A stretch of 64,000 nucleotides of DNA from Mycobacterium sp. MYCO198283 (GCF_021213805.1 NZ_JAJQJI010000001.1:731271-795270), one strand, 5' to 3'. Numbered from the stretch's first letter, positions 38,763 to 50,973 are shown. Numbers and translations: made by a program. The notes: generated by a model not told the origin, from the sequence alone.

Positions 38763-39640
38763 CAGGCCGTGTTCCCGTCTGCGTCGCCCACGCTCTCCGG
38801 CGCGCTCCCGGAAAGCGCGCTGCCCGCGACCCAGGCGGCCGCGACCTTGACCGCGTCGATAGTGCCGCGCACGTCGTGCACCCGCACACCCCACGCGCCG
38901 TGCAGCGCGGCGAGCGCCGAGATCACCGCCGTCGCCGTCTCCCGGCCGTCCGGCGGCCGCGGTTCACCGTCGGGCCCGGCGAGCAGCGCGCCGAGGAACC
39001 GTTTACGGGAGGCGCCGACCAGCACCGGGAGCCCGGTCGCCACCAGGTCGGGCAGCGCGTGCAGCAGCGCCCAGTTGTGCTCGGCCGTCTTCGCGAACCC
39101 CAGGCCCGGGTCGATGATCAGCTGCTCGGCGGCCACACCGGCGGCCGTGGCGCGGTCGGCACCGGCGAGCAGCTCGGCCGTCACCTCGGCGACGACGTCG
39201 CGGTAGCCGGGCACCGCGTGCGGCGCGTCGGTGTTCACCGGCCGCCAGTGCATGAGCACCCACGGCACCCCGGCGTCGGCGACCACCCGCGCCATCCGCT
39301 CGTCGGCGCGCCCGCCGGACACGTCGTTGACGATGCGCGCGCCGTGCGCGATGGCCGCCTCGGCGACGTCGGCGTGCATCGTGTCGATGCTGACGGTGAC
39401 CCCGCTCGCGGCGAGCCCGGCGATCACCGGCAGCACCCGCGCCGTCTCCACCTGCGCGTCGATGCGGGTGGCGCCGGGCCGGGTGGATTCGCCGCCGACG
39501 TCGATCACCTCGGCGCCGTCGGCGGCCAGGGCGAGCCCGTGGGCCACCGCGCGGTCGGGGTCGAGGTAGCGGCCGCCGTCGGAGAAGGAGTCGTCGGTGA
39601 CGTTGACGACGCCCATCACCAGGAGCTGTCCCGCGGTCAC
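38762..39640 (-). CDS. folP1: dihydropteroate synthase (sulfonamide target)
   Basis: The protein has 292 residues. The TIM-barrel signatures are [46 protein letters not shown], the [11 protein letters not shown] phosphate pocket and [12 protein letters not shown]. It joins the pterin pyrophosphate with p-aminobenzoate. The GTG at 39638-39640 overlaps the folE stop by 4 nt. All expected catalytic residues are present, unlike the paralogous FolP2. Confidence 0.95.
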   Translation of the reverse strand: MTAGQLLVMGVVNVTDDSFSDGGRYLDPDRAVAHGLALAADGAEVIDVGGESTRPGATRIDAQVETARVLPVIAGLAASGVTVSIDTMHADVAEAAIAHGARIVNDVSGGRADERMARVVADAGVPWVLMHWRPVNTDAPHAVPGYRDVVAEVTAELLAGADRATAAGVAAEQLIIDPGLGFAKTAEHNWALLHALPDLVATGLPVLVGASRKRFLGALLAGPDGEPRPPDGRETATAVISALAALHGAWGVRVHDVRGTIDAVKVAAAWVAGSALSGSAPESVGDADGNTA

Positions 39641-40260
39641 TTGCGCAGGATCAGATCCAGAGCCTCGGCCCGCGACGCCTTGTCGGTCTTGAACTGGCCC
39701 CGCACCGCCGAGGTGGTGGTCACCGCACCCGGCTTCCGCACGCCCCGCATCGCCATGCAGAGGTGCTCGCATTCCACGACGACGATCACGCCGCGCGGCT
39801 TGAGCTTGCGCATGATGGCGTCGGCGATCTGGCCGGTGAGACGCTCCTGCACCTGCGGGCGCTTGGCGTACAGGTCGACGACGCGGGCCAGCTTCGACAA
39901 GCCGGTGACCCGGCCGTCCTCCCCGGGGATGTAGCCGACGTGGGCGACGCCGTGGAACGACACCAGGTGGTGCTCGCAGGTCGAGTACATCGGGATCTGC
40001 TTCACCAGCACCAGCTCGTCGTGCTGCTCGTCGAAGGTGGTCTCCAGCACCGAGTCCGGGTCGGTGTAGAGACCCGCGAACATCTCGTGGTAGGCGCGCG
40101 CCACCCGGGCGGGCGTGTCCTGTAGCCCTGGCCGGTCCGGATCCTCACCCACCGCGTACAACAGCTCCCGCACCGCGGCCTCGGCCCGCACCTGATCGAA
40201 GACCGGGTAGCGCTTCGTCACGGTCGCAGAGTTGTTGTGGTGGGTCTCGAGCTGCGCCAT
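39637..40260 (-). CDS. folE: GTP cyclohydrolase I
   Basis: The protein has 207 residues. The zinc-binding Cys and His are in [14 protein letters not shown] and [12 protein letters not shown], and [18 protein letters not shown] follows. It opens the GTP imidazole ring to start folate synthesis. The ATG at 40258-40260 fits the family; the frame runs upstream into ftsH territory without homology. It lies 25 nt after the ftsH stop, so ftsH and the folate genes may share a transcript, as in other mycobacteria. Confidence 0.95.
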   Translation of the reverse strand: MAQLETHHNNSATVTKRYPVFDQVRAEAAVRELLYAVGEDPDRPGLQDTPARVARAYHEMFAGLYTDPDSVLETTFDEQHDELVLVKQIPMYSTCEHHLVSFHGVAHVGYIPGEDGRVTGLSKLARVVDLYAKRPQVQERLTGQIADAIMRKLKPRGVIVVVECEHLCMAMRGVRKPGAVTTTSAVRGQFKTDKASRAEALDLILRK

Positions 40261-40285
40261 TGCCACTCTTTCGTTGTCGCGGGTG

Positions 40286-42586
<2,301 letters not shown>

Positions 42587-42706
42587 CAAGCATCGGCCCT
42601 CGTAAGGCCAGGTCCTTCCAGATACGCAGCGGGTACTTCAGGCTACCGCTAGACCAACGTCCCGTAGTTCCCGACGGGTTTCCGGTGACCGCCCGCGGTC
42701 GGCCGT

Positions 42707-43894
42707 TCAGTCACCCTTCCTCGGGCCCTTGCCGTTGCCCTCGTTGCCCTTGCCCTTGCCCTTTCCGCTGCCCGGCGCGGCGGGCACGGGCTGTTCGACG
42801 ACCGGGGCGACGGTCGGCGCCTGCGAGGTCGGCGTCGGCGGCGTCGGGGTCGGCGTCGGGGTTGTCGTCGGCGGGGGCGCCGAGCTGGTGCTGACGGTGT
42901 GCGGGGTGGTCGACGGCGCGTCGAGCGCCAGCGCCAGGGCGGAGACGACGAACGCCACGGCCGCCGCGGCGGCGAGCAGCACCTTCGTGCGGGTGCTGCG
43001 ACGCGGGCGCCGCGGCGGCGCGAGCGGTGCCGGCGGGGGGATCGGGAGCGACGTCATGACCTTCGTCGCGGGCCGCGCGGCCGGGGGCGACACCGGGGCG
43101 CCCGCGAACGCGGCCCGCAGCTGCCGGGCGTCGGCGAACCGTTGCCGCGGGTCGGTGGCGAGCGCGCGGTCGACGACCGCGGCGAGCTGCGGGTCGACGT
43201 CGCGGCGGCGGCTCGCGAGCGGCGGCGGCGGACCGGCCGTGATCGCCCGGGCCAGCGTGCCGGGATGGTCGAACGGGTAGGCGCGCTCGCCGACCAGCGC
43301 CTCGTAGGCGGTGACGCCCACGGCGTAGAGGTCGTCGGCAACCGACGCCGGGGCGCCGTTGAGCCGTTCGGGGCTCAGGTATGCGATGGTCCCGACGAGC
43401 TGGCCGGTCGCGGTCAGCGCGGCGCCCGCCGTCTTGGCGATGCCGAAGTCGGCGAGCTTGACGCGGTCACCGTCGCCGGTGAACAGGATGTTGCCCGGCT
43501 TGATGTCGCGGTGCAGCACGCCCGCCGCGTGCGCGGCCGCCAGCGCGGCGAGCACGTCGTCGAGCACGCTGCGGACGACCTCGGGCCGCAGCGGACCCGC
43601 GGCGATGCGGTCGGCGAGCGATTCGCCCGGCAGCCGCTCCATCACGATGTAGGGCGTGCCGTCGTGCTCGCCGTAGTCGTGGACCGCGACGATGTTCGGG
43701 TGGTTGAGGGCGGCCGCCGAGCGTGCCTCGTCGCAGAACCGCCGCCGCGCGTCCTGCTGCGCGGTGAGCGCCGGATGCAGCAGCTTCACCGCCACCGGCC
43801 GGTGCAGCCGCCGGTCCCACCCGTCGCAGACCTGCGCCATCCCGCCGCTGCCGAGCGCGCCGCGCAGCTCATAGCGCCCGCCGAGCAGTTGCAT
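42707..43894 (-). CDS. receptor-type Ser/Thr protein kinase with short extracellular tail
   Basis: This is a 395-residue Hanks-type kinase. It has the Gly-rich loop ALGSGGMAQV, Lys37 in VAVKLL, catalytic LHRDIKPGNILF and LADFGIAKTAG, so the active site is complete. One membrane helix (about 305-325) follows a Pro-rich linker. Outside, only about 70 residues remain: a Pro/Thr-rich stretch and a Lys/Gly-rich end (GSGKGKGKG). No PASTA or other sensor domain is present. It is not part of the M. tuberculosis counterpart of this locus as I know it. It lies 120 nt upstream of ftsH on the same strand. Confidence 0.9.
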   Translation of the reverse strand: MQLLGGRYELRGALGSGGMAQVCDGWDRRLHRPVAVKLLHPALTAQQDARRRFCDEARSAAALNHPNIVAVHDYGEHDGTPYIVMERLPGESLADRIAAGPLRPEVVRSVLDDVLAALAAAHAAGVLHRDIKPGNILFTGDGDRVKLADFGIAKTAGAALTATGQLVGTIAYLSPERLNGAPASVADDLYAVGVTAYEALVGERAYPFDHPGTLARAITAGPPPPLASRRRDVDPQLAAVVDRALATDPRQRFADARQLRAAFAGAPVSPPAARPATKVMTSLPIPPPAPLAPPRRPRRSTRTKVLLAAAAAVAFVVSALALALDAPSTTPHTVSTSSAPPPTTTPTPTPTPPTPTSQAPTVAPVVEQPVPAAPGSGKGKGKGNEGNGKGPRKGD

Positions 43895-43958
43895 GGCCGC
43901 CGGGTAGCCGCGCCCGCCGCCCCGGTAAACCACCGCCGCGCTGTGATTGGCTGGCGCC

Positions 43959-44891
43959 ATGCAACAGACCGAACGGCTCGTCGACCTCGGGAACGTCACG
44001 CTGCGGGTGGTCGAGGCCGGTGAGCCGGGCGGGCCCGTCGTGGTGCTCGCGCACGGCTTCCCCGAGTTGGCCTATTCGTGGCGGCACCAGATTCCGGCGC
44101 TGGCGGCGGCCGGCTATCGCGTGCTCGCCCCGGACCAGCGCGGCTACGGCGGCTCCTCGATCCCGGCGGAGGTCGAGGCCTACGACATCCACGCGCTGAC
44201 CGGCGACCTCGTCGGACTGCTCGACGACGCGGGCGCCGAGCGGGCGGCATTCGTCGGCCACGACTGGGGCGCCCTGGTGGTGTGGCAGCTGGCGCTGCTG
44301 CACCCCGAGCGGGTGGCCGCGGTGGTCGGGATGAGCGTGCCGCCGATCCCCCGGCCGCGTAGCCGGCCCACCGAGGCGTGGCGGGCAAAGCTCGGCGACG
44401 ACTTCTACATGCTGCGCTTCCAGGAGCGCGGCCCCGCCGACCAGGCCATGGCCGCCGACCCCACCGCGACCATGCACCAGCTGTTCGCCGACCTGTCGGC
44501 GGGCATCGGCGGCGCATCCGACCCGGACCGCCTGCCGCCGCTGCCGGACTGGATCACCGCCGACGAGGTCGCCCACTACGGCGAGGTGTTCGCGCGGACG
44601 GGCTTCACCGGCGGGCTGAACTGGTACCGCAACTACGACCGCAACTGGGAGACCACCGAACACCTCGCCGACGCCCGCATCGTGGCGCCGGCGATGTTCC
44701 TGGGCGGCAGCGCCGACCCGGTGCTGCTGTTCACGCGGCGCGACCGCGCGGCGGAGGTGATCGGCGGGCCGTACCGCGAGGTGCTGCTGGACGGCGCCGG
44801 GCACTGGGTGCAGCAGGAGCGGCCGCAGGAGGTCAACGACGCGCTGCTGACGTTCCTCGACGAGACGGTGCGTTCGGGCCGAAACCGGTGA
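43959..44891 (+). CDS. ephA: epoxide-hydrolase-like alpha/beta-hydrolase
   Basis: The protein has 310 residues from ATG; a TTG 12 nt upstream is unlikely. The oxyanion-hole motif HGFPELAYSWRHQ and the Asp nucleophile in GHDWGALVVWQ are the EH signature. The cap-domain tyrosine region NWYRNYDRNWE and the His in AGHWVQQERP complete the set. It probably opens epoxides of lipids or xenobiotics. The gene resembles EphA (Rv3617) of M. tuberculosis, which also lies near ftsH. It is divergent from the kinase gene by 64 nt. Confidence 0.85.
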   Translation: MQQTERLVDLGNVTLRVVEAGEPGGPVVVLAHGFPELAYSWRHQIPALAAAGYRVLAPDQRGYGGSSIPAEVEAYDIHALTGDLVGLLDDAGAERAAFVGHDWGALVVWQLALLHPERVAAVVGMSVPPIPRPRSRPTEAWRAKLGDDFYMLRFQERGPADQAMAADPTATMHQLFADLSAGIGGASDPDRLPPLPDWITADEVAHYGEVFARTGFTGGLNWYRNYDRNWETTEHLADARIVAPAMFLGGSADPVLLFTRRDRAAEVIGGPYREVLLDGAGHWVQQERPQEVNDALLTFLDETVRSGRNR

Positions 44892-44917
44892 TGCGGTGAG
44901 GCGCTAGGGTGCCAGCC

Positions 44918-45697
44918 ATGGTCCGTGTGCGCCGCTTCCTCGCCTGTCTCGCCGTCGGGTCGTCGGCCGCCACGCTGGTGGCCTGCGATGCGCCGGGCGG
45001 CTCGGGGTCGCTCACCCCGAGCGCGGACAACCGCCAGGTCACCGTGGTCGGCGAGGGCACGGTGTCGGGCACGCCGGACCTGCTGAACGCGTCGGTGGCC
45101 GTCGAGATCGCCGCGCCGGACGCCCGCACCGCGATGGACCAGGCCAGCGAGCGTCAGCAGCGGGTCATCACCGCGCTCACCGACGCCGGCGTCGACCGCA
45201 AGGACATCAGCACCGCCCAGTTGAGCCTGCAGCCGCAGTACGGCCCGGCCGCCGACGCGACGGGCAGCACCACGCAGAGCACCGGCACCCCGGTGCCGCC
45301 CGCGCCCAACGGCCAGACCATCGTCGCCTACCGGGCCGTCAACGGCATCGACGTCACCATCCGCGACATCCGCGACGCCCCGCAGGTCATCGCGATCGTC
45401 ACCAACACCGGCGGCGACGCCATCCGCATCAACTCGGTCGGCTACACGTTCAGCGACGATTCGCGGCTGGTGCAGGACGCCCGTGCCCGCGCCTTCAACG
45501 ACGCGAAGGCCCGCGCCGAGCAGTACGCCAAGCTGTCGGGGCTGTCGCTCGGGAGGGTCATCTCGATCTCGGAGTCGGGTGGCCCGCCGCCGGTCGCGAC
45601 GAAGACGCCGGCGCCCGCGATGAGCGAGGCCGTGCCGCTCGAACCGGGTCAGCAGACCGTGTCGTTCGCCGTCACGGTCATCTGGCAGCTGGACTGA
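44918..45697 (+). CDS. lpqG: SIMPL-domain lipoprotein LpqG
   Basis: The protein has 259 residues. The signal ends in the lipobox LVAC (Cys23). The rest is the SIMPL (DUF541) domain, beginning VTVVGEGTVSGTPDLLNASV and including a long helix (ARAFNDAKARAEQYAKLSGL). Family members are periplasmic or lipid-anchored, with unclear function. The inner part has a Ser/Thr/Pro-rich insertion (ADATGSTTQSTGTPVPP). It follows the epoxide-hydrolase gene by 26 nt and abuts the convergent hpt stop without a gap. The GTG at 44909 is an alternative start. Confidence 0.88.
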   Translation: MVRVRRFLACLAVGSSAATLVACDAPGGSGSLTPSADNRQVTVVGEGTVSGTPDLLNASVAVEIAAPDARTAMDQASERQQRVITALTDAGVDRKDISTAQLSLQPQYGPAADATGSTTQSTGTPVPPAPNGQTIVAYRAVNGIDVTIRDIRDAPQVIAIVTNTGGDAIRINSVGYTFSDDSRLVQDARARAFNDAKARAEQYAKLSGLSLGRVISISESGGPPPVATKTPAPAMSEAVPLEPGQQTVSFAVTVIWQLD

Positions 45698-46273
45698 TCA
45701 GGGCTCGTAGACGCGCGGCTCGAGCGTGCCGATGAACGGCAGGTCCCGGTAGCGCTCGGCGTAGTCGAGGCCGTAGCCGACGACGAACTCGTTGGGGATG
45801 TCGAAGCCCACGAACGCGATGTCGACGTCGGCGCGCACGGCGTCGGGTTTGCGCAGCAGCGTGCACACCTGCAGGGAACGCGGCCGCCGCGTCGCGAGGT
45901 TGCGCAACAGCCACGACAGGGTGAGCCCGGAGTCCACGATGTCCTCGACGATCAGGACGTCGCGGTCGTGGATGTCGCGGTCGAGGTCCTTGAGGATCCG
46001 CACGACGCCCGACGACGACGTGGACGAGCCGTAGGAGCTGACGGCCATGAACTCCAGCTGCACCGGCAACGGGATGGACCGGGCGAGGTCGGTGACGAAC
46101 ATGACCGCGCCCTTGAGCACCGTGACGAGCAGCAGGTCCTGTCCGCCGCTGGTGGCGCGGTAGTGGTCGGCGATCGCGGCCGCCAGTTCGGCGGTCCTGG
46201 TGTCGATCTGTTCTTTGCTGAGCAGTACCGACTTGATGTCATCGGGATAGAGCTCCGCCGATTGCTCCTGCAC
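45698..46273 (-). CDS. hpt: hypoxanthine-guanine phosphoribosyltransferase
   Basis: The protein has 191 residues. The PRPP-binding motif [14 protein letters not shown], the flexible loop [13 protein letters not shown] and [20 protein letters not shown] at the C terminus are the family landmarks. It salvages hypoxanthine and guanine with PRPP. The GTG start lies 37 nt after the tilS stop. The gene order tilS-hpt is conserved, reflecting cotranscription. The stop abuts that of lpqG. Confidence 0.95.
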   Translation of the reverse strand: MQEQSAELYPDDIKSVLLSKEQIDTRTAELAAAIADHYRATSGGQDLLLVTVLKGAVMFVTDLARSIPLPVQLEFMAVSSYGSSTSSSGVVRILKDLDRDIHDRDVLIVEDIVDSGLTLSWLLRNLATRRPRSLQVCTLLRKPDAVRADVDIAFVGFDIPNEFVVGYGLDYAERYRDLPFIGTLEPRVYEP

Positions 46274-46310
46274 GCCCTCAGCGTGCCATGCGCGCGCGGG
46301 GCGCGGCGAG

Positions 46311-47258
46311 TCAGACTCCTTCGACGACCAGCGTCAGCGCGCCGTCGCGGCGGCGGGCGACGAGCCGCTGCCGGCGCCGCGGGGAGCCGACGGCCACGCC
46401 GCCCTGTCCGCGCCAGGCGGTGACCAGTTCCTCGACACCCCGCAGCTGCACGTCTTTGAGGTCGACGGCGCCGCGGGCCAGGAGCCAGCCGCGGATGATT
46501 CGCCGCCGGACCGCGGCGGGCTGGTCGATCAGCTCCGCGACCGCCAGCTCGTCGCCGGTGTGGCCGGCCGCCAGCGCGTCGAGTGCGTCGCCGTCCTCCT
46601 GCAGCGCCGTCGCGGTGCGGGCGAGCGCTTCGGCCACCCCGCCGCCCAGCACGTCCTCCAGCAGCGGCAGCACCTCGGATCGCAGCCGGACCCGCCGGTA
46701 CCGCGGGTCGTCGTTGTGCGGGTCCTGCCACGGCGTCACGCCCAGCTCGGCGCAGGCGGCCGCGGTCACCGTGCGCCGCACCCCCAGCAGCGGGCGGCCC
46801 CACGGCGGCCGGTACGGCCGCATCCCGGCCAGCGACCGCGGGCCGGCGCCTCGGCCCAGGCCCAGCAGCACGGTCTCGGCCTGGTCGTCGAGGGTGTGGC
46901 CCAGCAGCACCGGCGCGCCGTCGCGGGCGGCGTCGAGCGCGTCGTAGCGCGCGGCGCGGGCTGCCGCCTCCGGCCCGCCCGGGCCGCCGACCGTCACCGT
47001 CAGCAGCTGTGCGGCAACGCATCCCAGCTGGGACGCTTGTTCGCGCGCCCGGGCGGCGACCGCCGCCGAGCCGGCCTGCAGCCCGTGGTCGACGATCAGC
47101 GCCACCGTGGGCCGGACGGCGGCGGCCGCGGCGGTGAGCGCGAGCGAGTCCGCGCCACCGGACAGGGCCACGCACCAGCTCCCCTCCGGGATGCCGGGGC
47201 GCGCGGCGAACTCCGTCACCGCGCGCCGCAGCTGCGCTAGAGCACCCGGTCGATCCAC
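46311..47258 (-). CDS. tilS: tRNA(Ile)-lysidine synthase
   Basis: The protein has 315 residues. The PP-loop ATPase motif is [12 protein letters not shown], followed by [11 protein letters not shown] and the substrate region [18 protein letters not shown]. It modifies the wobble C34 of tRNA-Ile2 with lysine, allowing AUA decoding, and is essential. The GTG at 47256-47258 overlaps the upstream metalloprotease 3' end by 22 nt. The C-terminal domain is short, as in M. tuberculosis (323 residues). Confidence 0.93.
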   Translation of the reverse strand: MDRPGALAQLRRAVTEFAARPGIPEGSWCVALSGGADSLALTAAAAAVRPTVALIVDHGLQAGSAAVAARAREQASQLGCVAAQLLTVTVGGPGGPEAAARAARYDALDAARDGAPVLLGHTLDDQAETVLLGLGRGAGPRSLAGMRPYRPPWGRPLLGVRRTVTAAACAELGVTPWQDPHNDDPRYRRVRLRSEVLPLLEDVLGGGVAEALARTATALQEDGDALDALAAGHTGDELAVAELIDQPAAVRRRIIRGWLLARGAVDLKDVQLRGVEELVTAWRGQGGVAVGSPRRRQRLVARRRDGALTLVVEGV

Positions 47259-48301
47259 CGGCGCGGCTCGTCGATCTCGTCGGGCAGCGGCAACGTGTCG
47301 GGGTTGGTCCACACGGTGTTGAAGCGCTCCATGCCGACGTCTGCGACGACGGCGTCCACGAACGCCTTGCCGCGGGTGTACTGGCTCATCTTGGCGTCGA
47401 TGCCCAACAGCGCCCGCAGCAGCCGCTGCAGCGGTGACTGGTGGCGGCGCCGACGTTCCTCGAAGCGGTGCCGGATGGTCGCCACCGACGGCACGACGGC
47501 CGGCCCGACGGCGTCCATGACGTGGTCGGCGTGGCCTTCGAGCAGCGTGCCCAGCACCAGCATCCGGTCGAGCGCCTCGCGCTGCGGTTCGGCCTGCACG
47601 GCGCGCAGCAGCCCGATGATGCCGTCGGAGCCGTTGTCGCGCTTGCCGTTTCGCCGGTCGCGCAGGAAGTCGCCGAGCCGGCCGACCATGGCGCCCATGT
47701 CGTCGGCGGCATCCTCGGTGAGCACCCGCAGCGTCGACGACATATAGCCGGCCAGCCAGGGGTTGGCGGCGAACTGCACGCGGTGCGTCACCTCGTGCAG
47801 GCAGACCCACATCCGGAAATCGGTGGGGCGCACCCGCAGCTGGCGCTCGACGGCGATGACGTTCGGGTACACCAGCAGCAGCACACCGCCGCCGTCCGGC
47901 CCGCCGGAGCCGAACGGGTCGTATTGCCCGAGGATGCCCGACGACACGAACGCGAGCACCGCGCCGGTCTGGGCGCCGGTGAGGCGGCCGCGCAGCAGTC
48001 CCGGCGAGTCGTCCGCGGAGCCGCCGGTCATGGTCCGCATCGAGTGTGCGGCGGCCCGGACCCACTGCGGCCGGTCGACGATCCGGGCGGCGGGCGCGTC
48101 GCCGGGCACGGCGAGCCGGGTGACGTCGCGCACCGGCTGCTCGGCGCGCCGCGAGGCCTCGGCGAGCTCGGCGATCGACTGCTCGCGGGTGTAGTCGGTG
48201 GTGGGCGGTGCCGGCCGGGCCAGCCGGGCGCCGGTGGCGGCGGCGAAGTCCCAGTCGACGACGGCGCCGACGGACAGCGACCCGCCGCTGCGCGGGCTCA
48301 C
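47237..48301 (-). CDS. zinc-dependent metalloprotease-like protein (DUF2342, Rv3626c-like)
   Basis: This is a 354-residue protein. HEVTH (HExxH) in WVCLHEVTHRVQF and a following EGHADHVMD give a zincin-like site. The family is annotated as a possible F420-associated or metallopeptidase protein, and experimental function is unknown. I chose the GTG at 48299-48301 because it overlaps the dacB stop by 4 nt; a GTG at 48310 is also possible. Between dacB and tilS, the gene order matches M. tuberculosis. Confidence 0.83.
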   Translation of the reverse strand: MSPRSGGSLSVGAVVDWDFAAATGARLARPAPPTTDYTREQSIAELAEASRRAEQPVRDVTRLAVPGDAPAARIVDRPQWVRAAAHSMRTMTGGSADDSPGLLRGRLTGAQTGAVLAFVSSGILGQYDPFGSGGPDGGGVLLLVYPNVIAVERQLRVRPTDFRMWVCLHEVTHRVQFAANPWLAGYMSSTLRVLTEDAADDMGAMVGRLGDFLRDRRNGKRDNGSDGIIGLLRAVQAEPQREALDRMLVLGTLLEGHADHVMDAVGPAVVPSVATIRHRFEERRRRHQSPLQRLLRALLGIDAKMSQYTRGKAFVDAVVADVGMERFNTVWTNPDTLPLPDEIDEPRRWIDRVL

Positions 48302-49683
48302 TGGCCGCACCCGCAGGTGCGCAGGGTGGCGGCGAGGGTGTCGAGCGCGGTGCGGCCGGTGGGTCCGGCGTCGTTGGAGATGATCGCGAACGTCAGCACC
48401 CGGCCGCTGCGGTCGGTGACGACGCCCGCGAGCGCGTTGACGGCGCTCAGCGATCCGGTCTTGGCGCGCAGCCAGCCGGCGGCGTCGCGGCCGAGATCGG
48501 TGTCGTGATAGCGGTTGGACAGCGTTCCGCTCCCGCCGGCGATCGGCAGCGCGTCGAGCAACAGCCGCAGTCGCGGTTGCCCGGGCCCAGCGGCCGCACC
48601 GACCACCTCGTCGAGCGTCCGGGCGGCCAGCCGGTCGTTCCAGGACAGCCCGCTGGAGTCGACGAGCACCGCCCCGGTCAGGTCGACGCCTGCCTGGCGC
48701 AGGTGTTCGCCGACGGCGGCCGTCGCGCCCGCGAAGCTCACCGGCTTGCCGGACGCCGCCGCCACCTCGCGACCGATGCTCTCGGCCATCACGTTGTCGG
48801 ACTGGTTCATCATGTCTCTCAACCGGTCTACCAGTGGCGGCGACTGAACGGCCGCCAACCGGCGGGCGTCGGGCGGCGCGGCGCCCAGCCGCACGGTGGC
48901 CGGGTCGGCGCCCAGCGCGACGGCCAGCGCCCGCCCGGCGTCCAGCGCCGGCGTGGTGGACCGCGCCGAGTCGACGCTGACGGGCTGGGTGCGCCCGCCG
49001 TCGAGCATGACCGCTTCCATCGGGGCGATGTCGCCGCCCTCGATGTCGGCCGGGTCCCAGCCGGGCGCCATGGTCGGCCCGGTGTAGGCGCCGGTGTCGA
49101 CGACGACGTCCCTCGCCGGCACGCCGGTGGCCTTGACCTGCGCCGCGAGGTCGGAGATCCGGGCGGCGTCGCGATACCAGGTGTCGTCGTCGCCGGGCGC
49201 CGCCGACAGGGTCGGGTCGCCGCCGCCGACCAGCACCACGACGCCCGGCCGGTCGCCGCTGGTGACGGTGGTGGTGAACCGGGCGTCGGTCGGCAGGGTC
49301 AGCAGCGCCGCCGCGGCGGTCAGCACCTTGTTCGTCGACGCGGGGAGCAGCGGCTCGCCGGCGTTGCGGTCGAGCAGCTCGTCGCCGGTGAGGGCGTCGG
49401 CGACGCGGACGCCGAAGCGCCCGAGGTCGGGATTGTCGAGCGCCGCGAGCAGCGCCGCGGCGAGGCCCTGGCGGGTCGGTTCGGGCGCGGTGTCGGCGAC
49501 CGGCACCACCGCCGGATCGGCCCGCACCGGCGCCGGCGCGGCGGGCACGGCCGGGGCGTTGCCGCGCGACGGGCTGCCGCCGGCGATGAACGCGGCCACG
49601 CCGATCAGCACTGCGGTGAGCACCAGCACGGCGGCGGCGAGCACCACGTGGGTGACGCGGCGGCGTCCGCGGATCCGACGCAT
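48298..49683 (-). CDS. dacB: D-alanyl-D-alanine carboxypeptidase/endopeptidase, PBP4 family (Rv3627c-like)
   Basis: The protein has 461 residues from an ATG at 49681-49683. One N-terminal membrane anchor (THVVLAAAVLVLTAVLIGVAAFIA) precedes a Pro-rich linker. The catalytic S13 motifs are complete: SxxK in LPASTNKVLTAAAALL, SDN in NQSDNVMAESIG and KTG in RAKTGSLSAVN. It trims stem peptides or cuts cross-links. The last residues end in CGCGQ. The gene is divergent from ppa across 113 nt. Confidence 0.92.
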   Translation of the reverse strand: MRRIRGRRRVTHVVLAAAVLVLTAVLIGVAAFIAGGSPSRGNAPAVPAAPAPVRADPAVVPVADTAPEPTRQGLAAALLAALDNPDLGRFGVRVADALTGDELLDRNAGEPLLPASTNKVLTAAAALLTLPTDARFTTTVTSGDRPGVVVLVGGGDPTLSAAPGDDDTWYRDAARISDLAAQVKATGVPARDVVVDTGAYTGPTMAPGWDPADIEGGDIAPMEAVMLDGGRTQPVSVDSARSTTPALDAGRALAVALGADPATVRLGAAPPDARRLAAVQSPPLVDRLRDMMNQSDNVMAESIGREVAAASGKPVSFAGATAAVGEHLRQAGVDLTGAVLVDSSGLSWNDRLAARTLDEVVGAAAGPGQPRLRLLLDALPIAGGSGTLSNRYHDTDLGRDAAGWLRAKTGSLSAVNALAGVVTDRSGRVLTFAIISNDAGPTGRTALDTLAATLRTCGCGQ

Positions 49684-49796
49684 GGGTCCCCTGTCCTCAT
49701 CCGCGCGGCCGAGCGGCCACGGCGCGCTCACCAGCAGGGTAACGGCTCCACTATGGTTGACCCCCGGACGCCGCCGGACGCAAAGGAGCCCTGTTC

Positions 49797-50282
49797 GTGG
49801 AATTCGACGTGACCATCGAGATCCCCAAGGGTCAGCGCAACAAGTACGAGGTGGATCACGAGACCGGCCGGGTGCGGCTCGACCGCTATCTCTACACCTC
49901 GATGGCCTACCCGACCGACTACGGGTTCATCGAGCACACCCTGGGCGAGGACGGCGATCCACTCGATGCGCTGGTGCTGTTGCCGCAGTCGGTGTTTCCC
50001 GGCGTGATCGTCGAGGCGCGTCCGGTGGCGATGTTCAAGATGGTCGACGAGGCGGGCGGCGACGACAAGGTGTTGTGCGTGCCTGCGGGCGACAAGCGTT
50101 GGGACCACATCCAGGACGTGGGCGACGTGCCCGCCGAGGAGCTCGAGGTCATCAAGCACTTCTTCGTCCACTACAAGGACCTCGAGCCCAACAAGTACGT
50201 CAAGGCGGCCGACTGGGTCGGTCGCGAGGAGGCCGAGGCCGAGGTCACGCGCTCGCAGGAGCGGTACGCGCCGCAGCACTGA
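49797..50282 (+). CDS. ppa: inorganic pyrophosphatase
   Basis: The protein has 161 residues. The signature [10 protein letters not shown] holds the metal-binding aspartates, and [16 protein letters not shown] and [13 protein letters not shown] complete the active site. It hydrolyses pyrophosphate from biosynthetic reactions and is soluble. The start codon is GTG, after the aaaggag box. The C-terminal helix ([14 protein letters not shown]) is typical of mycobacterial PPases. Confidence 0.96.
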   Translation: MEFDVTIEIPKGQRNKYEVDHETGRVRLDRYLYTSMAYPTDYGFIEHTLGEDGDPLDALVLLPQSVFPGVIVEARPVAMFKMVDEAGGDDKVLCVPAGDKRWDHIQDVGDVPAEELEVIKHFFVHYKDLEPNKYVKAADWVGREEAEAEVTRSQERYAPQH

Positions 50283-50393
50283 GCGGGTGTGCTACGGGCG
50301 CGTTACGCGTCGTTAAGCGCGCGTCAATTTCGGCTCGGGGGGATGGCGTGCCGACTGTGCAGAACTGATCATGAAGTGCACAGGAGGTATCCC

Positions 50394-50921
50394 ATGCTGC
50401 TGCACCAGGGTCTGGGTCTGGAGACCTTCAACGCCATGCCCTTCCAGAAGGCCGTGCACGCGCTGTACGAGTGCTGCAACTGCGTGACGCTGGCCGGCGA
50501 CCTCGCCCGGGGCCGGCCCTACGCCGACCGCGAGGCGCTCTACCGCCGGGCCGACGACCTGTTGTTCGCGCTGCCCGAGGAGACGGTCGACACGATCCTC
50601 GAAGCGTATCCGGACATCGGGCGGCGGCCGGGCAGCGTCCGCTCGCGCCACGAGCCGTGCGCGGTGCGCGACGACCGGTCGGAGACCATGGCCGAGCTGC
50701 ACGACACCGCCCGGCGCTACCGCGAGCGCTTCGGGTCGCCGTTCGTGATGTACGTCGACGGGGCCGACGCCGACGCCGTGCTGGCGACGGTCGCCGGCCG
50801 GCTGCACAACGACTACGAGACCGAGCGCAAGGTCATCCGCAACGAGCTGGCGAAGATCAACCGCACCCGGCTGGAGCGGATGCTCGGGCCCGACGGCGGC
50901 TACGACAACTGGGGCGGCTGA
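50394..50921 (+). CDS. OHCU-decarboxylase-like protein with altered active site
   Basis: This is a 175-residue protein resembling 2-oxo-4-hydroxy-4-carboxy-5-ureidoimidazoline decarboxylase, an enzyme of urate degradation. The fold landmarks FNAMPFQKAVHALYE, RYRERFGSPFVMYVDG and NDYETERKVIRNELAKINRTRL are recognisable. The usual AHPDLAG motif with its catalytic His reads AYPDIGR (Tyr72), and the N-terminal segment has C27, C28 and C30. A strong caggaggt box precedes the ATG. No other urate genes lie nearby. It may be a repurposed member of the fold. Confidence 0.75.
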   Translation: MLLHQGLGLETFNAMPFQKAVHALYECCNCVTLAGDLARGRPYADREALYRRADDLLFALPEETVDTILEAYPDIGRRPGSVRSRHEPCAVRDDRSETMAELHDTARRYRERFGSPFVMYVDGADADAVLATVAGRLHNDYETERKVIRNELAKINRTRLERMLGPDGGYDNWGG

Positions 50922-50973
50922 CGCCTTGACCCTCTGACGCCTTGACCCTCTGACGCCTTGACCCTCTGACGCG
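50919..50973. repeat. 16-bp tandem repeat, three copies plus partial
   Basis: The unit TGACGCCTTGACCCTC occurs exactly at 50919-50934, 50935-50950 and 50951-50966, followed by seven bases of a fourth. The first copy contains the stop codon of the OHCU-like gene. The array ends directly at the terminator hairpin. Confidence 0.95.
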
